64,000 nucleotides of DNA. Source: Salinisphaera hydrothermalis. Its GTDB lineage: Bacteria; Pseudomonadota; Gammaproteobacteria; Nevskiales; Salinisphaeraceae. The notes beneath the pieces are model-generated. The model saw only the letters and a program-made list of their open reading frames with translations, ran no database searches and had not been told where the DNA came from. Below, piece by piece: positions 54,839-63,816 of this stretch (position 1 is the first letter of the stretch; every line of letters starts with the position of its first letter). Location: assembly GCF_040361195.1 (NCBI RefSeq), contig NZ_APNE01000018.1. One strand, given 5' to 3'. The translations under genes were made by a program, and so were the position numbers.

Positions 54839-55970
54839 GGTCGCCTCCCTGTGCGGACGCGTCGTTCGCCTTGCCGTTGGGCTTGGCCGGAGGCAGGTAA
54901 CTCACCGCCCGGTAGGGCGCGAGATAGGCCACCAGCTCGCCGGCCGGTGTGGCCTCGAAGTGGCCATGGACGATCTGTTGCCGATAGGCATAGAGCGAGG
55001 TATCGAGCTTGCCGCCGTCTCCGGCCACCATCTGCAGGCGCACATGGGTAATCAGGCTGCGAAACGTTTTGACGTCGCCGCCGTCCAGCAGGATATAGCT
55101 ATCGGTATCGACGATGGGCTGCGGCCATTTCGGATCGAAGGCGCTGGTGAAACGCAGGTGGACGCCCCGGTGGTCGATCTTCAGGGATGCCACGTGTACA
55201 TCCTGCGCCGGCGGCGGCAGCGAATGGTTCAAGTCCAGTACCACCGAGTCGCCCTCGATCCGGGCCCCCTGGGTATCGATCTGTACCAGATTGGACAGCT
55301 GCAAACGGATGGCCTTGAGCAGCCCCTTGGCTTCCAGATGGGCGATCTTGATCTGTTTGGGCGTGTAGATGAACAGATGGCCCTGCACCAGATGGACCGG
55401 GCCGGTCATATGAAACGGCAGCCACAGTCCCGGCACTTTCTGGGTTTGGCCGTCGACCACGAGCGTGCCATCGTCGCGGGTCGAGACCGACAGGTTGCGT
55501 AGCTGAGTGCCTGGGTAGTCGGTCAGGTACTGGTTGAACAGGGCGGCCAGCGCGCTGGGCGGCATGATCACCGAACCGTGCAGGGGCTTGAATACGAACG
55601 AGGTCGGATCGTCGAGCGTGACCGGGCGGGGCGGGTCGGTCGGCACGAGCAGCGCCGACAGGGTATCGGTATCGAAGCCGATACCCCCCACAATGCGAAA
55701 GACGGTATGCCGAATGAACAGGCCGACGCCGCGGCGTCCGGAATCGCGAGGGCCCGTATCGCGTTCCAGCGGGTTGTATTTATTTTCGCCGGGCGGTGCC
55801 AGCTCCTCCGGCAACCGGGCGAGCTGTTTCAATTGTGCCTGCTTGGCTTGTGTCAGCTCGGGCGTGCCGTGACGGACCTCGCGCATGCCGTACATCACGC
55901 CGACGGCAACGGCGAGCATCGCCATAACGGCGACGACAATCAGCAGAGCACGTTTATAGGGGTGTGCCAT
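54822..55970 (-). CDS. Unrecognised membrane-anchored protein, paralogue of its neighbour
   Basis: 382-aa protein anchored by one N-terminal helix (about residues 8-28). It precedes and overlaps (17 bases) the paralogous gene at 53642. Shared landmarks: GPRDSGRRGVGLF, IVGGIGFDTDTLSALLVP, LDDPTSFVFKPLHGSVIM, LAALFNQYL, FHMTGPVHL, ARIEGDSVVLDLNHSLPPP, SYILLDGGDVKTFRSL, NGKANDAS-type acidic tail. GGAGGAGG precedes the start. The two proteins probably act together in the periplasm, perhaps as a hetero-oligomer; no function can be named. Confidence 0.75.
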   Translation of the reverse strand: MAHPYKRALLIVVAVMAMLAVAVGVMYGMREVRHGTPELTQAKQAQLKQLARLPEELAPPGENKYNPLERDTGPRDSGRRGVGLFIRHTVFRIVGGIGFDTDTLSALLVPTDPPRPVTLDDPTSFVFKPLHGSVIMPPSALAALFNQYLTDYPGTQLRNLSVSTRDDGTLVVDGQTQKVPGLWLPFHMTGPVHLVQGHLFIYTPKQIKIAHLEAKGLLKAIRLQLSNLVQIDTQGARIEGDSVVLDLNHSLPPPAQDVHVASLKIDHRGVHLRFTSAFDPKWPQPIVDTDSYILLDGGDVKTFRSLITHVRLQMVAGDGGKLDTSLYAYRQQIVHGHFEATPAGELVAYLAPYRAVSYLPPAKPNGKANDASAQGGDHEDRP

Positions 55971-56093
55971 GGACGACGCCTCCTCCCGCGACGTCCGGGG
56001 CGGGCCCCTATTGTTGGCATAGATGAAGCGGCTTTGCCCAGTCGGGAAAACTCAGCTTTTCATCTTATACGTCGGAATAGAGTGGCCCGGCGA

Positions 56094-56753
56094 TCAGGCC
56101 AGGGTCCACTCCGCGCCGGCCAGACCAGGACCGGACAGTTTCAGGTGCTGGCCGGGTTGCACCGGCCCGACGCCTTCCGGGGTGCCGGTGAAGATGAGAT
56201 CGCCCGGCATGAGCGCCCAGGTCCGGCTGACCACAGCAATCAGGTCGGCTACACCGACCAGCATGTGCGCCGTGTGTCCGGACTGGCGGACCTCGCCGTC
56301 GACCGCCAGCTCGAAATGCAGATCGCTGAGATCCGTATTCTCCGTCAGTGAGACCATCGGCCCCAGCGGCGCGCTGGCGTCAAACGCCTTGGCACGCTCC
56401 CAGGGCTCGCCGCTGTTCTTGAGCTCGGTCTGAACGTCGCGCAGGGTCAGGTCCAGCCCGAGGCCGAGCCCGCGGATATGCTCGCGTGCGGCTTCGGGCC
56501 GAATATCGCGGCCGCCCAGACCGATTTCGACCACCAGCTCGGCTTCGTGATGGATCGCGCCGACGCCGACCGGGAGCCGGATGGCTTCATTGGGGGCGAC
56601 CAGCGAGGACACCGGTTTCATGAAGATGACGCATTCGGCGCCGGGGAGCGTGTTGTTCAGCTCCTCGATATGCTTGGCGTAGTTGCGTCCGATACAGAAA
56701 ATACGCGGTGTGCCGCGGTGGGCAAAGGCGTCGGCCTGGCGGGAAGCGGTCAT
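56094..56753 (-). CDS. Fumarylacetoacetate hydrolase-family protein
   Basis: 219-aa metal-dependent hydrolase or decarboxylase fold. IFCIGRNYAKHIEELN, IFMKPVSSLVAPNEAI, the metal ligands in HHEAELVVEIG and LDLTLRDVQ, and ALMPGDLIFTGTPEGVGP are the FAH/YcgM pattern. Relatives include acylpyruvases and oxaloacetate decarboxylases. Its ATG overlaps the nth stop by four bases, so it is co-translated with nth. Confidence 0.9.
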   Translation of the reverse strand: MTASRQADAFAHRGTPRIFCIGRNYAKHIEELNNTLPGAECVIFMKPVSSLVAPNEAIRLPVGVGAIHHEAELVVEIGLGGRDIRPEAAREHIRGLGLGLDLTLRDVQTELKNSGEPWERAKAFDASAPLGPMVSLTENTDLSDLHFELAVDGEVRQSGHTAHMLVGVADLIAVVSRTWALMPGDLIFTGTPEGVGPVQPGQHLKLSGPGLAGAEWTLA

Positions 56754-57394
56754 GCAGAGTCTCCAAGATTTTTATGTTTGTATTCGCAGAGATCGAAGAT
56801 AACGCACTGGTCGCAGGCCGGCGTGCGTGCCTTGCAGACATACCGGCCGTGCAGGATCAGCCAGTGGTGGGCATCCTGTAGATAGGGTTTGGGCACCCGT
56901 CGCAACAGCCGATCCTCGACCTCGCGGACGGTCTTGCCCGGCGCGATACCCGTACGGTTGGATACGCGAAAGATATGCGTATCCACCGCCATCGCCGGCT
57001 GGCCGAACGCGGTATTGAGGACGACGTTGGCGGTCTTGCGCCCCACGCCGGGCAGGGCGGTCAGTTCGGCGCGGGTCGCCGGCACTTCGCCGTCGTGGTT
57101 GTCGATCAGGGCCCGGCAAGTCTTGATTATGTTGGCGGCCTTGCTGTTGTAGAGCCCGATGGTATTGATATAGCGCTTCAGGCCATCCTCGCCCAGATCC
57201 AGAATCGCCTGTGGTGTATTGGCGACCGGGAACAACTGGCGGGTCGCTTTGTTAACGCCAACGTCGGTGGCCTGGGCCGACAGGATCACCGCAATCAACA
57301 ACTCGAACGTGGAGCTGTATTCCAGCTCCGTTTTCGGTGCCGGGTTGGCGGCCTTGAGCCGCTCGAATATTTCGGTACGTTTCTGCTTGTTCAT
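56750..57394 (-). CDS. nth: Endonuclease III
   Basis: 214-aa DNA glycosylase/AP lyase for oxidised pyrimidines. Helix-hairpin-helix LPGVGRKTANVVLNTAFG with the catalytic Lys, VDTHIFRVSNR with the catalytic Asp, and the C-terminal 4Fe-4S cluster Cys pattern C-x6-C-x2-C-x5-C. The frame is open to 57478, but ATG 57394 matches the family start MNKQKRTEIFERL. In many relatives nth adjoins rnf genes; here a gamma-glutamyltransferase gene lies between nth and rnfB. Confidence 0.95.
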   Translation of the reverse strand: MNKQKRTEIFERLKAANPAPKTELEYSSTFELLIAVILSAQATDVGVNKATRQLFPVANTPQAILDLGEDGLKRYINTIGLYNSKAANIIKTCRALIDNHDGEVPATRAELTALPGVGRKTANVVLNTAFGQPAMAVDTHIFRVSNRTGIAPGKTVREVEDRLLRRVPKPYLQDAHHWLILHGRYVCKARTPACDQCVIFDLCEYKHKNLGDSA

Positions 57395-57501
57395 CAAGGG
57401 GCTACTGGATGGTGTCTGGCCGACGAAAAGACTGCGAGCGGCAAGGGTAACGCGGCGCCGCGCTCGTGCGCGGCGCATGGTTGCGGCGCGTACGTCACGG
57501 C

Positions 57502-57535
57502 CGCCGGCCGAACAGGGCGAGCGTCCCGGCCGGCG
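57502..57535 (-). terminator. GC hairpin after the gamma-glutamyltransferase gene
   Basis: Nine-bp stem (cgccggccg / cggccggcg) with a 16-base loop, beginning three bases after the stop codon on the minus strand; no T tract. Confidence 0.5.
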
Positions 57536-57538
57536 TCG

Positions 57539-59140
57539 TCACCAGCCCAGGGCAATACCTTCCCCGCGCGGGTCTGCGGCGCCTTGCAACACGCCCGTGG
57601 TCGGGTCGATCCGAATGGCCACGGCATGGCCCATGACGCCCTCCCAGGCGCCGACGCGGTCGATGTCGTGGCCGCGCGCTGCCAGGCCGGCATCCATCGC
57701 CGGGTCGAAGCGGGATTCCACACGCAGGCCGTCGATCGCCGCCCCCCAGCTTCGTCCGTAGAGCCAGCGCGGCGCATCGACCGCGCGTTGCGGGTCCAGG
57801 CCGAAATCGAGCATGCGCGTCAGCAGCGCGGTACAGGTCTGGGGCTGGCCTTCGCCGCCCATCGTGCCGTACACCAGCCAGGGCCGGCCGTCGCGATAGG
57901 CCATGCTCGGCATGAGGGTATGAAACGAGCGTTTGCCCGGTTCGAGGCGGTTGACATGGTCGTCGGCGAGCGAAAACAGCGCGCCTCGGTTTTGTAGCAG
58001 CACGCCGGTATCGCCGGCCATCGTGGCTGCCCCCCATTCGTGGTAGATGCTCTGGATGAGCGATACGGCGTTGCCCTGGCCATCCACCACCGTCGTGGCC
58101 GTGGTATCGCCGCCGGTCGCCTGCGCTTGATACTCGTTGGGCTGGCCGTCGCGAATACGTGCCGCGCACTCGTGGGCGAAGTCTTTCGACAGCAGGCGGG
58201 GCAACGGAATGTCGTGAAACACCGGATCGGTGAGGTATTGATCGCGCACCTGGAAGGCTTCGCGGGTCGCGGCCACGACGAGATCGACGTAGGCCGCGGG
58301 ATCGTCATGCAGCGCGGCGACATCGAACTGCTCGAGAATATTGAGCATGATCAGATGCGCGAAGCCTTGCGAGTTGGGCGGCGTCTGATAGCAATCCAGG
58401 CCCCGATACCGGGTGGAGATCGGTTCGGCCCAGTCCCCGCGATGATCGGCCAGATCGTTTGCTGTCCAGGCCTGGCCGGCGGCGCCGAGATGGCGGACGA
58501 TCTCGGCCGCCACGTCGCCTTCGTAGAAGCCGGCGCGGCCGTGGCGGGCAATGGTTTCCAGCGTGTTGGCCAGCGCCGATTGACGCATCACATCCCCCGG
58601 CTGCGGCGCGCGGCCGTCGGGCAGAAACTGCGCCGCAGCCACGGGACAGTCATTGAGCGCGTCCACGCATTCGGACGTGAAGCGCGCCTGCGATTCGCCC
58701 ACCGGATAACCGTGCCGGGCATGCTCGATGGCCGGTTCCAGCACGACGGAGAGCGGCAATCGTCCGTATCGCGCGTGGGCCATGCACCAGCTGTCCACGG
58801 CGCCCGGCACGGTCAGCGCCGCGAGAGCGCCGCGATGCGGGATCACATCCAGCTCGCGCTCGCGATACCAGTCCCGTGTTGCCGCGCCCACCGCGCGCCC
58901 GGACCCGTTGAGCGCGACGGGCGCGCTGGCGTCGTTCGAGTGGATCAGCCAGAACGCATCGCCGCCGATCCCGGTCATATGCGGAAAAACGACGCCAAGC
59001 ACCGCGTTGACCGCGATCGCCGCATCGACGGCAGAGCCCCCCTCGCGCAGGATAGCCTGCCCGGCGGCGGTCGCGAGATAATGAGGGGAACAGACCATGC
59101 CGCGAAGCGACATGGCGGTCGGTCTCGTCGGATGATGCAT
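57539..59140 (-). CDS. Gamma-glutamyltransferase family protein
   Basis: 533-aa N-terminal nucleophile hydrolase of the GGT family. The pattern MVCSPHYLATAAGQAILREGGSAVDAAIAV opens it (seen in parts), FPHMTGIGGDAFWL follows, and the autocleavage site is DTTATTVVDGQGNAVS with the nucleophilic Thr near residue 347; GTMGGEGQPQ is the small-subunit binding motif. No signal peptide is visible, so it looks cytoplasmic, closer to YwrD-type GGTs than to the periplasmic enzyme. Substrate may be glutathione or another gamma-glutamyl compound. ATG 59113 is an alternative start. Confidence 0.9.
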   Translation of the reverse strand: MHHPTRPTAMSLRGMVCSPHYLATAAGQAILREGGSAVDAAIAVNAVLGVVFPHMTGIGGDAFWLIHSNDASAPVALNGSGRAVGAATRDWYRERELDVIPHRGALAALTVPGAVDSWCMAHARYGRLPLSVVLEPAIEHARHGYPVGESQARFTSECVDALNDCPVAAAQFLPDGRAPQPGDVMRQSALANTLETIARHGRAGFYEGDVAAEIVRHLGAAGQAWTANDLADHRGDWAEPISTRYRGLDCYQTPPNSQGFAHLIMLNILEQFDVAALHDDPAAYVDLVVAATREAFQVRDQYLTDPVFHDIPLPRLLSKDFAHECAARIRDGQPNEYQAQATGGDTTATTVVDGQGNAVSLIQSIYHEWGAATMAGDTGVLLQNRGALFSLADDHVNRLEPGKRSFHTLMPSMAYRDGRPWLVYGTMGGEGQPQTCTALLTRMLDFGLDPQRAVDAPRWLYGRSWGAAIDGLRVESRFDPAMDAGLAARGHDIDRVGAWEGVMGHAVAIRIDPTTGVLQGAADPRGEGIALGW

Positions 59141-59368
59141 GCGGTTCGCCCTGTGGCTGTCGTCGGTTCGGCCCCAGCCGTCAACTTAGAGCCCTGCTTC
59201 GATCCGAGCAACATCGGCTGCCATGGCCGGCGCACGGCATACACGCCGGCGTGGATTGTTATCGACATCTACATGTCGGCGGGTGAAACATCGCAGCGGG
59301 GTACGGGTGTCGTTGTGGCCGCGAGCATGCTCGGAGAATCGCCGGACGAGCCCCGCGCCGGCCGCCAC

Positions 59369-60028
59369 TCAATCCTGACGTTGCGTGCGCTTGGCCCGGG
59401 CGCGCGCGATGGCGTCCGCAATCGTCGATTTCTTGGCCGCGGATGTCGCGGCGGCGTCTTCGCGCGCGTCGTGGGTCGCCTCGTGACGATTGGCCCGGCG
59501 TTTTCGGGTCGTACGACGATTGAGCCGTTTCTGGCGTGCTTCGAACAACTGCCGGGCCCGGGCGGCGCGCTCGGCGTCGATCGGGCGTTGGGGCGGCCAC
59601 AGCGGCTGCCCGGTTTCGGGCGTGGATTCTGGCATGTCGATGCAATCGACCGGGCAGGCCGGCACGCACAGTTCGCAGCCGGTGCAGTCGGCTTCGATTA
59701 CCGTGTGCATCTGCTTGGCGGCACCGATGATGGCATCGGTCGGACAAACCTGAATGCAACGTGTGCAACCGATGCATTCGTCCTCGCGGATGAACGCGAC
59801 CTTGGCCACGCTGGCATCACCGCATTCCGGATCGAGCGGCTTGGGCGCGATGCCGGTCAGCTCGGCCAGGTTATCGATGGTCGCCGGCCCGCCCGGCGGG
59901 CAACGATTGATGTCCGTCTCGCCGGCTGCGATCGCCTCGGCATACGGCCGACAGCCGTCATAACCACAGCGTCGGCACTGGGTCTGCGGCAACAGGGCAT
60001 CGATGGCGTCGACAAAAGCGTCGGTCAT
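59369..60028 (-). CDS. rnfB: RnfB-like ferredoxin without membrane anchor
   Basis: 219-aa iron-sulfur protein. An N-terminal Fes (4Fe-4S) domain (CRRCGYDGCRPYAEAI ... DINRCPPGG) is followed by two ferredoxin clusters (CIGCTRCIQVCP and CTGCELCVPACP) and a basic Lys/Arg/Ala-rich tail. This is RnfB/RsxB, but the usual N-terminal transmembrane helix is missing from the ATG at 60028, and no other rnf genes are in the window. It may donate electrons to a soluble or separate partner. Located between ggt and metG. Confidence 0.87.
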   Translation of the reverse strand: MTDAFVDAIDALLPQTQCRRCGYDGCRPYAEAIAAGETDINRCPPGGPATIDNLAELTGIAPKPLDPECGDASVAKVAFIREDECIGCTRCIQVCPTDAIIGAAKQMHTVIEADCTGCELCVPACPVDCIDMPESTPETGQPLWPPQRPIDAERAARARQLFEARQKRLNRRTTRKRRANRHEATHDAREDAAATSAAKKSTIADAIARARAKRTQRQD

Positions 60029-60073
60029 GGCGCAGTGGCGTGGCTCGGAGATACAAATTGACAAGGCATTTTT

Positions 60074-60229
60074 CCGCAGATCGACGCAGAAACACACAGA
60101 TCGAAAGACGGACAGCTTCTCGATGCTTGGCCCAGGCTTTTGGCCGTGTCAAGTCTCGCGAGGGTTTGTCTGGCGAGCATGCGGGACGCCGCCCCGTACC
60201 AATCTGCGTAGATCGGTGTCGATCTGCGG
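60074..60229. repeat. Inverted repeat pair of cgcagatcgac type
   Basis: ccgcagatcgac at 60074-60085 and its exact complement gtcgatctgcgg at 60218-60229 flank about 130 bases, with extra cgcagat / atctgcg half-copies inside each arm. This lies between rnfB and metG. Sequences of this cgcagat style are common in proteobacterial intergenic DNA and may be a small palindromic element; a shorter relative occurs near 7180. Confidence 0.55.
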
Positions 60230-60254
60230 ACAGGTTTTAACGAACGAAGCCGCG

Positions 60255-62324
60255 TTACTTGATCTTGTCCCCCGGCTTCGCGCCGTCGTCCGGTGAGAGC
60301 AAGTGCGGCGAATCGCCGGCGGCGAGCACCATGCCTTCGGAGACGCCGAAGCGCATCTTGCGCGGCGCCAGGTTGGCCACCAGCGCCACCAGCCGGCCTT
60401 CGAGCGCGCTCGGGTCGTAGGCCGACTTGATGCCGGCAAAGACCTGGCGCTTGCCCAGTTCGCCCACATCAAGTTGCAGGCACAGCAGCTTGTCCGCGCC
60501 GTCGACATGATCGGCGGATTCGACCCGCGCCACGCGAAGATCGACCTTGGCGAAATCCTCGATACCGATGATGCCGTCGTTGGCGTCGGCCGGTGTCGGC
60601 TCGGCCTTGGCTTCCTTCTTCTTTTTGTCCTTCGGCTGCTCCGGCTCGGCCTGGGCCGGCGCGGCCGCCGCTTCCAGATCTTCCTTGCTGGCCTCGATCA
60701 TCTTGTCGATCGCGGGCTGTTCGACGCGCCGCAGCAGCGGCTTGAACTTGGCGATTTCATGATCGAGCAGCGGCGTGGCCAGATCGGCCCATGCCATCGG
60801 CTCGACTTGCAGGAAAGCCTCGGCGCGTTCGGCCGTGGCCGGCAGGACAGGTTTCAGATAGATCGTGAGCTGGCGGAACAGGTTCAGCGCGGTGGTGCAG
60901 ATCTGCTGCAGCTCGGCGTCGCGGCCGTCTTCCTTGGCAATCTGCCAGGGCGCACGCTCGGCAACATAGGCATTGGCCTCGTCGGCCAGCGCCATGATGG
61001 CGCGAATGCCCTGAGAATAGCGGCGCGCTTCGAAGTGATCGGCGATCGTTTCGGCCTGGGCGGCAAAACGCTCGACCAGTTCCGGCCGGTCCAGCTCGGC
61101 GGCCAAGCGGCCGTCGAAACGCTTGCTGATGAAGTTCGCGCAGCGGCTGGCGATGTTGACGTACTTGCCGACCAGGTCGGAATTGATCCGCGCCAGGAAG
61201 TCCTCGAAGTTGAGATCCAGATCCTCGACCCGGTGGGTCAGCTTGGCCGCGAAGTAGTAGCGCAGGAATTCCGGGTTGATATGGTCCAGCCAGGTGCGCG
61301 CCTTGATGAAGGTGCCGCGCGACTTGGACATCTTCTCGCCGTTGACCGTCACGAAGCCGTGGGCATGGATCGCGTCCGGCGTGCGATAACCCGCGCCTTC
61401 GAGCATTGCCGGCCAGAACAGGGCATGGAAATAGACGATGTCCTTGCCGATGAAGTGGTACAGCTCGGCCTTGGAATCGCGGCCCCAGAAGCGATCAAAG
61501 GTCAGTTCCGGGTCATTGCGCTTGTTCACCAGATTCTGGAACGCCGCCATGTAGCCGATCGGCGCGTCCAGCCAGACATAGAAGTACTTGTCTTCCGTGC
61601 CCGGGATCTTGAAGCCGAAGTAGGGCGCATCGCGGGAGATGTCCCAGTCGCGCAGGCCGGTGGCAAACCATTCGTCCAGCTTGCGGCTCATCGATTCCTG
61701 CAGGCGATCGCCGCGCATCCAGTCGCGCAGGAAGGCCTCGAAATCGGCGAGTTTGAAGAAATAATGCTCCGAGTCGCGCTCGATCGGCGTGGCGCCCGAC
61801 AGCACCGAGACCGGGTTGCCGAGCTCGGTCGGCTGATAGGTGGCCCCGCAGACTTCACAGGCATCGCCGTATTGATCCGGGCTGCCGCAGTTCGGGCAGT
61901 CACCGCGGATGAAGCGATCCGGCAGGAACATCCCGGCTTCCGGGTCGTACGCCTGCGAGATCGTGCGCCGGGCGATATGGCCCTCGGCGGCGAGGCGCTC
62001 GTAAATCGTCGACGACAGCTCGCGGTTCTCGTCCGAATGCGTCGTATAGTAGTTGTCGTAGGCGATCAGGAAATCGGCGAAATCGCGCTGGCGTTCGGCG
62101 GATACGCCGGCGATCAATTCCTCGGGCGTAATGCCCTGGTCGCGCGCCTTGAGCATGATCGGCGTGCCGTGGGCATCGTCGCCGCACACGGCGATGCAGT
62201 TGTGCCCGCGCAGCTTCTGGAAGCGCACCCAGATGTCGGTCTGGATGTGCTCGAGCATATGCCCCAGGTGCGTCGCGCCGTTGGCGTAGGGCAGGGCCGA
62301 GGTGACGAGGATGTCGCGCGCCAT
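60255..62324 (-). CDS. metG: Methionyl-tRNA synthetase
   Basis: 689-aa class I synthetase that charges tRNA-Met. HIGH box appears as THLGHML (about residue 18), the zinc knuckle as CPNCGSPDQYGDACEVC, the KMSKS loop as EKMSKSRGTFI (about 335), and the C-terminal tRNA-binding (dimerisation) domain begins near 585 with DFAKVDLRVARV after a Lys/Glu/Ala-rich linker. ATG 62324 fits the family start ARDILVTSALPYANG. Divergent from mrp. Confidence 0.97.
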   Translation of the reverse strand: MARDILVTSALPYANGATHLGHMLEHIQTDIWVRFQKLRGHNCIAVCGDDAHGTPIMLKARDQGITPEELIAGVSAERQRDFADFLIAYDNYYTTHSDENRELSSTIYERLAAEGHIARRTISQAYDPEAGMFLPDRFIRGDCPNCGSPDQYGDACEVCGATYQPTELGNPVSVLSGATPIERDSEHYFFKLADFEAFLRDWMRGDRLQESMSRKLDEWFATGLRDWDISRDAPYFGFKIPGTEDKYFYVWLDAPIGYMAAFQNLVNKRNDPELTFDRFWGRDSKAELYHFIGKDIVYFHALFWPAMLEGAGYRTPDAIHAHGFVTVNGEKMSKSRGTFIKARTWLDHINPEFLRYYFAAKLTHRVEDLDLNFEDFLARINSDLVGKYVNIASRCANFISKRFDGRLAAELDRPELVERFAAQAETIADHFEARRYSQGIRAIMALADEANAYVAERAPWQIAKEDGRDAELQQICTTALNLFRQLTIYLKPVLPATAERAEAFLQVEPMAWADLATPLLDHEIAKFKPLLRRVEQPAIDKMIEASKEDLEAAAAPAQAEPEQPKDKKKKEAKAEPTPADANDGIIGIEDFAKVDLRVARVESADHVDGADKLLCLQLDVGELGKRQVFAGIKSAYDPSALEGRLVALVANLAPRKMRFGVSEGMVLAAGDSPHLLSPDDGAKPGDKIK

Positions 62325-62409
62325 GACGGTCTCGATTTTCGAGGTTTGCAAAGCGCGCCAGTATGCCACAGCCGGCCCGTCGCCCGAGCCCCGGTACGGC
62401 GCCTTGAGT

Positions 62410-62418
62410 TGCTATAAT
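62410..62418 (+). promoter_or_regulatory. Extended -10 promoter for mrp
   Basis: TGC followed by a consensus TATAAT at 62413-62418, 38 bases before the mrp ATG. No good -35 at the standard distance, consistent with an extended -10 promoter. Confidence 0.65.
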
Positions 62419-62456
62419 GCGCGCCTGCCCATTAACGCCCAATTGCGGTGCGCCCC

Positions 62457-63548
62457 ATGAGTGATGCTCTTCGCGAACGTGTCACGGCCGAACTGGCCCA
62501 ATATCACGAGCCCTATCTGGATACCGATCTGGTCAGCGCGCGCGCCGTGCGCTCGCTCGAGATCGACGGCCACCGCGTCACGCTGGAACTGGATCTCGGT
62601 TTCCCCTGTGGCCGCTATGGCCAGGAACTGGCCGAGCAGGTCCGCGCGAAGCTGGAAGCGCTGGACGAGGTCGAGCAGGCCGATGTGACGGTCGGCTTTT
62701 CGATCAGCCCCAAGGCCGTGCAGTCCCAGCTCAAGCGCATCGACGGCGTGGCCAACATCATCGCCGTGGCCTCGGCCAAGGGCGGGGTCGGCAAATCCAC
62801 CGTTGCCGCCAACTTCGCGCTGGCGCTGGCCGCCGACGGTGCCAATGTCGGCCTGCTGGACGCCGATATCTATGGCCCCAGCCAGCCGCGCCTGATGGGG
62901 ATCGAAACCAAGGCCAAGGCGGCCGGCGAGAACGTCATCGCGCCGGTTGAGGCGCACGGCCTCAAGACCATGTCGATCGGCTATCTCATCGACAAGGAAA
63001 GCCCGGCGATCCTGCGTGGCCCGATGGTGACCTCGGCGCTGCAGCAAATGCTGTTCCAGAGCGCCTGGGGCGATCTCGATTATCTGATCATCGACCTGCC
63101 GCCGGGCACCGGTGATATCCAGCTCACGCTTGCGCAGAAGATCCCGGTCTCCGGCGCGGTGGTGGTCACCACGCCGCAAGACCTGTCGCTCATCGACGCG
63201 CGCAAGGGCGTGGAGATGTTCAAGAAGGTCAGCGTGCCCGTGCTCGGCATCGTCGAGAACATGAGCACGCATATCTGTTCCAAGTGCGGCCACGAGGAAC
63301 ACATCTTCGGCGAGCACGGCGGCCAGCGGCTGGCCGATGAGTACGATGTCGATCTGCTCGGCGAGCTGCCGCTGGATATCTCGATTCGCGAATATGCCGA
63401 TTCGGGCAAGCCGACCGTCGTGTCGGCGCCGGATTCCCAGATCGCGGCGGCGTATTTCGACATTGCCCGTAACGCCACGGCGCGTCTTTCGCGCCAGAAG
63501 AAGGACTACGCCAGCAAGTTCCCGAACATCAAGGTGGAAAGCAACTGA
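62457..63548 (+). CDS. apbC: Iron-sulfur cluster carrier protein Mrp/ApbC
   Basis: 363-aa P-loop ATPase that binds and delivers Fe-S clusters in the cytoplasm. N-terminal DUF59-like domain (1-90), deviant Walker A SAKGGVGKSTVAANF (about 105-119), DADIYGPSQPRLMG, DLPPGTGDIQLTLAQ, and the cluster-binding CSKCG pair (about 274). ATG 62457 preferred to GTG 62448. metG-mrp divergence is common in gammaproteobacteria. Confidence 0.95.
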   Translation: MSDALRERVTAELAQYHEPYLDTDLVSARAVRSLEIDGHRVTLELDLGFPCGRYGQELAEQVRAKLEALDEVEQADVTVGFSISPKAVQSQLKRIDGVANIIAVASAKGGVGKSTVAANFALALAADGANVGLLDADIYGPSQPRLMGIETKAKAAGENVIAPVEAHGLKTMSIGYLIDKESPAILRGPMVTSALQQMLFQSAWGDLDYLIIDLPPGTGDIQLTLAQKIPVSGAVVVTTPQDLSLIDARKGVEMFKKVSVPVLGIVENMSTHICSKCGHEEHIFGEHGGQRLADEYDVDLLGELPLDISIREYADSGKPTVVSAPDSQIAAAYFDIARNATARLSRQKKDYASKFPNIKVESN

Positions 63549-63816
63549 CCCGCCGCGGGCGGGGCGCCGAGCCGGATGACAACAGCGTCCCGCCGTCTAT
63601 GCGTATGTAGCGGAATAACTGCCGACGCGGCGGCGTGTCGGGCCATGTTGGCTTGCGGCCTTCATCTGCTCTCGCGACGTAGTGGATTCGAGGTGCCGTG
63701 ACCGGCGGCGTCGAACGAAACGAGTCAGCCGAACGCTGGGTTTGGGAGCGAAGCAGCAACGGTTGTTCGCGCCACGGTCGAAGCAGCGCCCGTATCGATT
63801 AACCGCCATCTGCCTA
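63549..63816. other. Gene-free stretch between mrp and MITE-like copy C
   Basis: 268 bases with no believable coding region, terminator or RNA gene; ends at the TA that precedes the repeat. Confidence 0.5.

Noticed and set aside
58040..60061. 673-codon plus-strand frame across ggt and rnfB
   Set aside because: Spans two recognisable minus-strand genes and has no protein-like motifs.
60303..62417. 704-codon plus-strand frame opposite metG
   Set aside because: Antisense shadow of a clear methionyl-tRNA synthetase.
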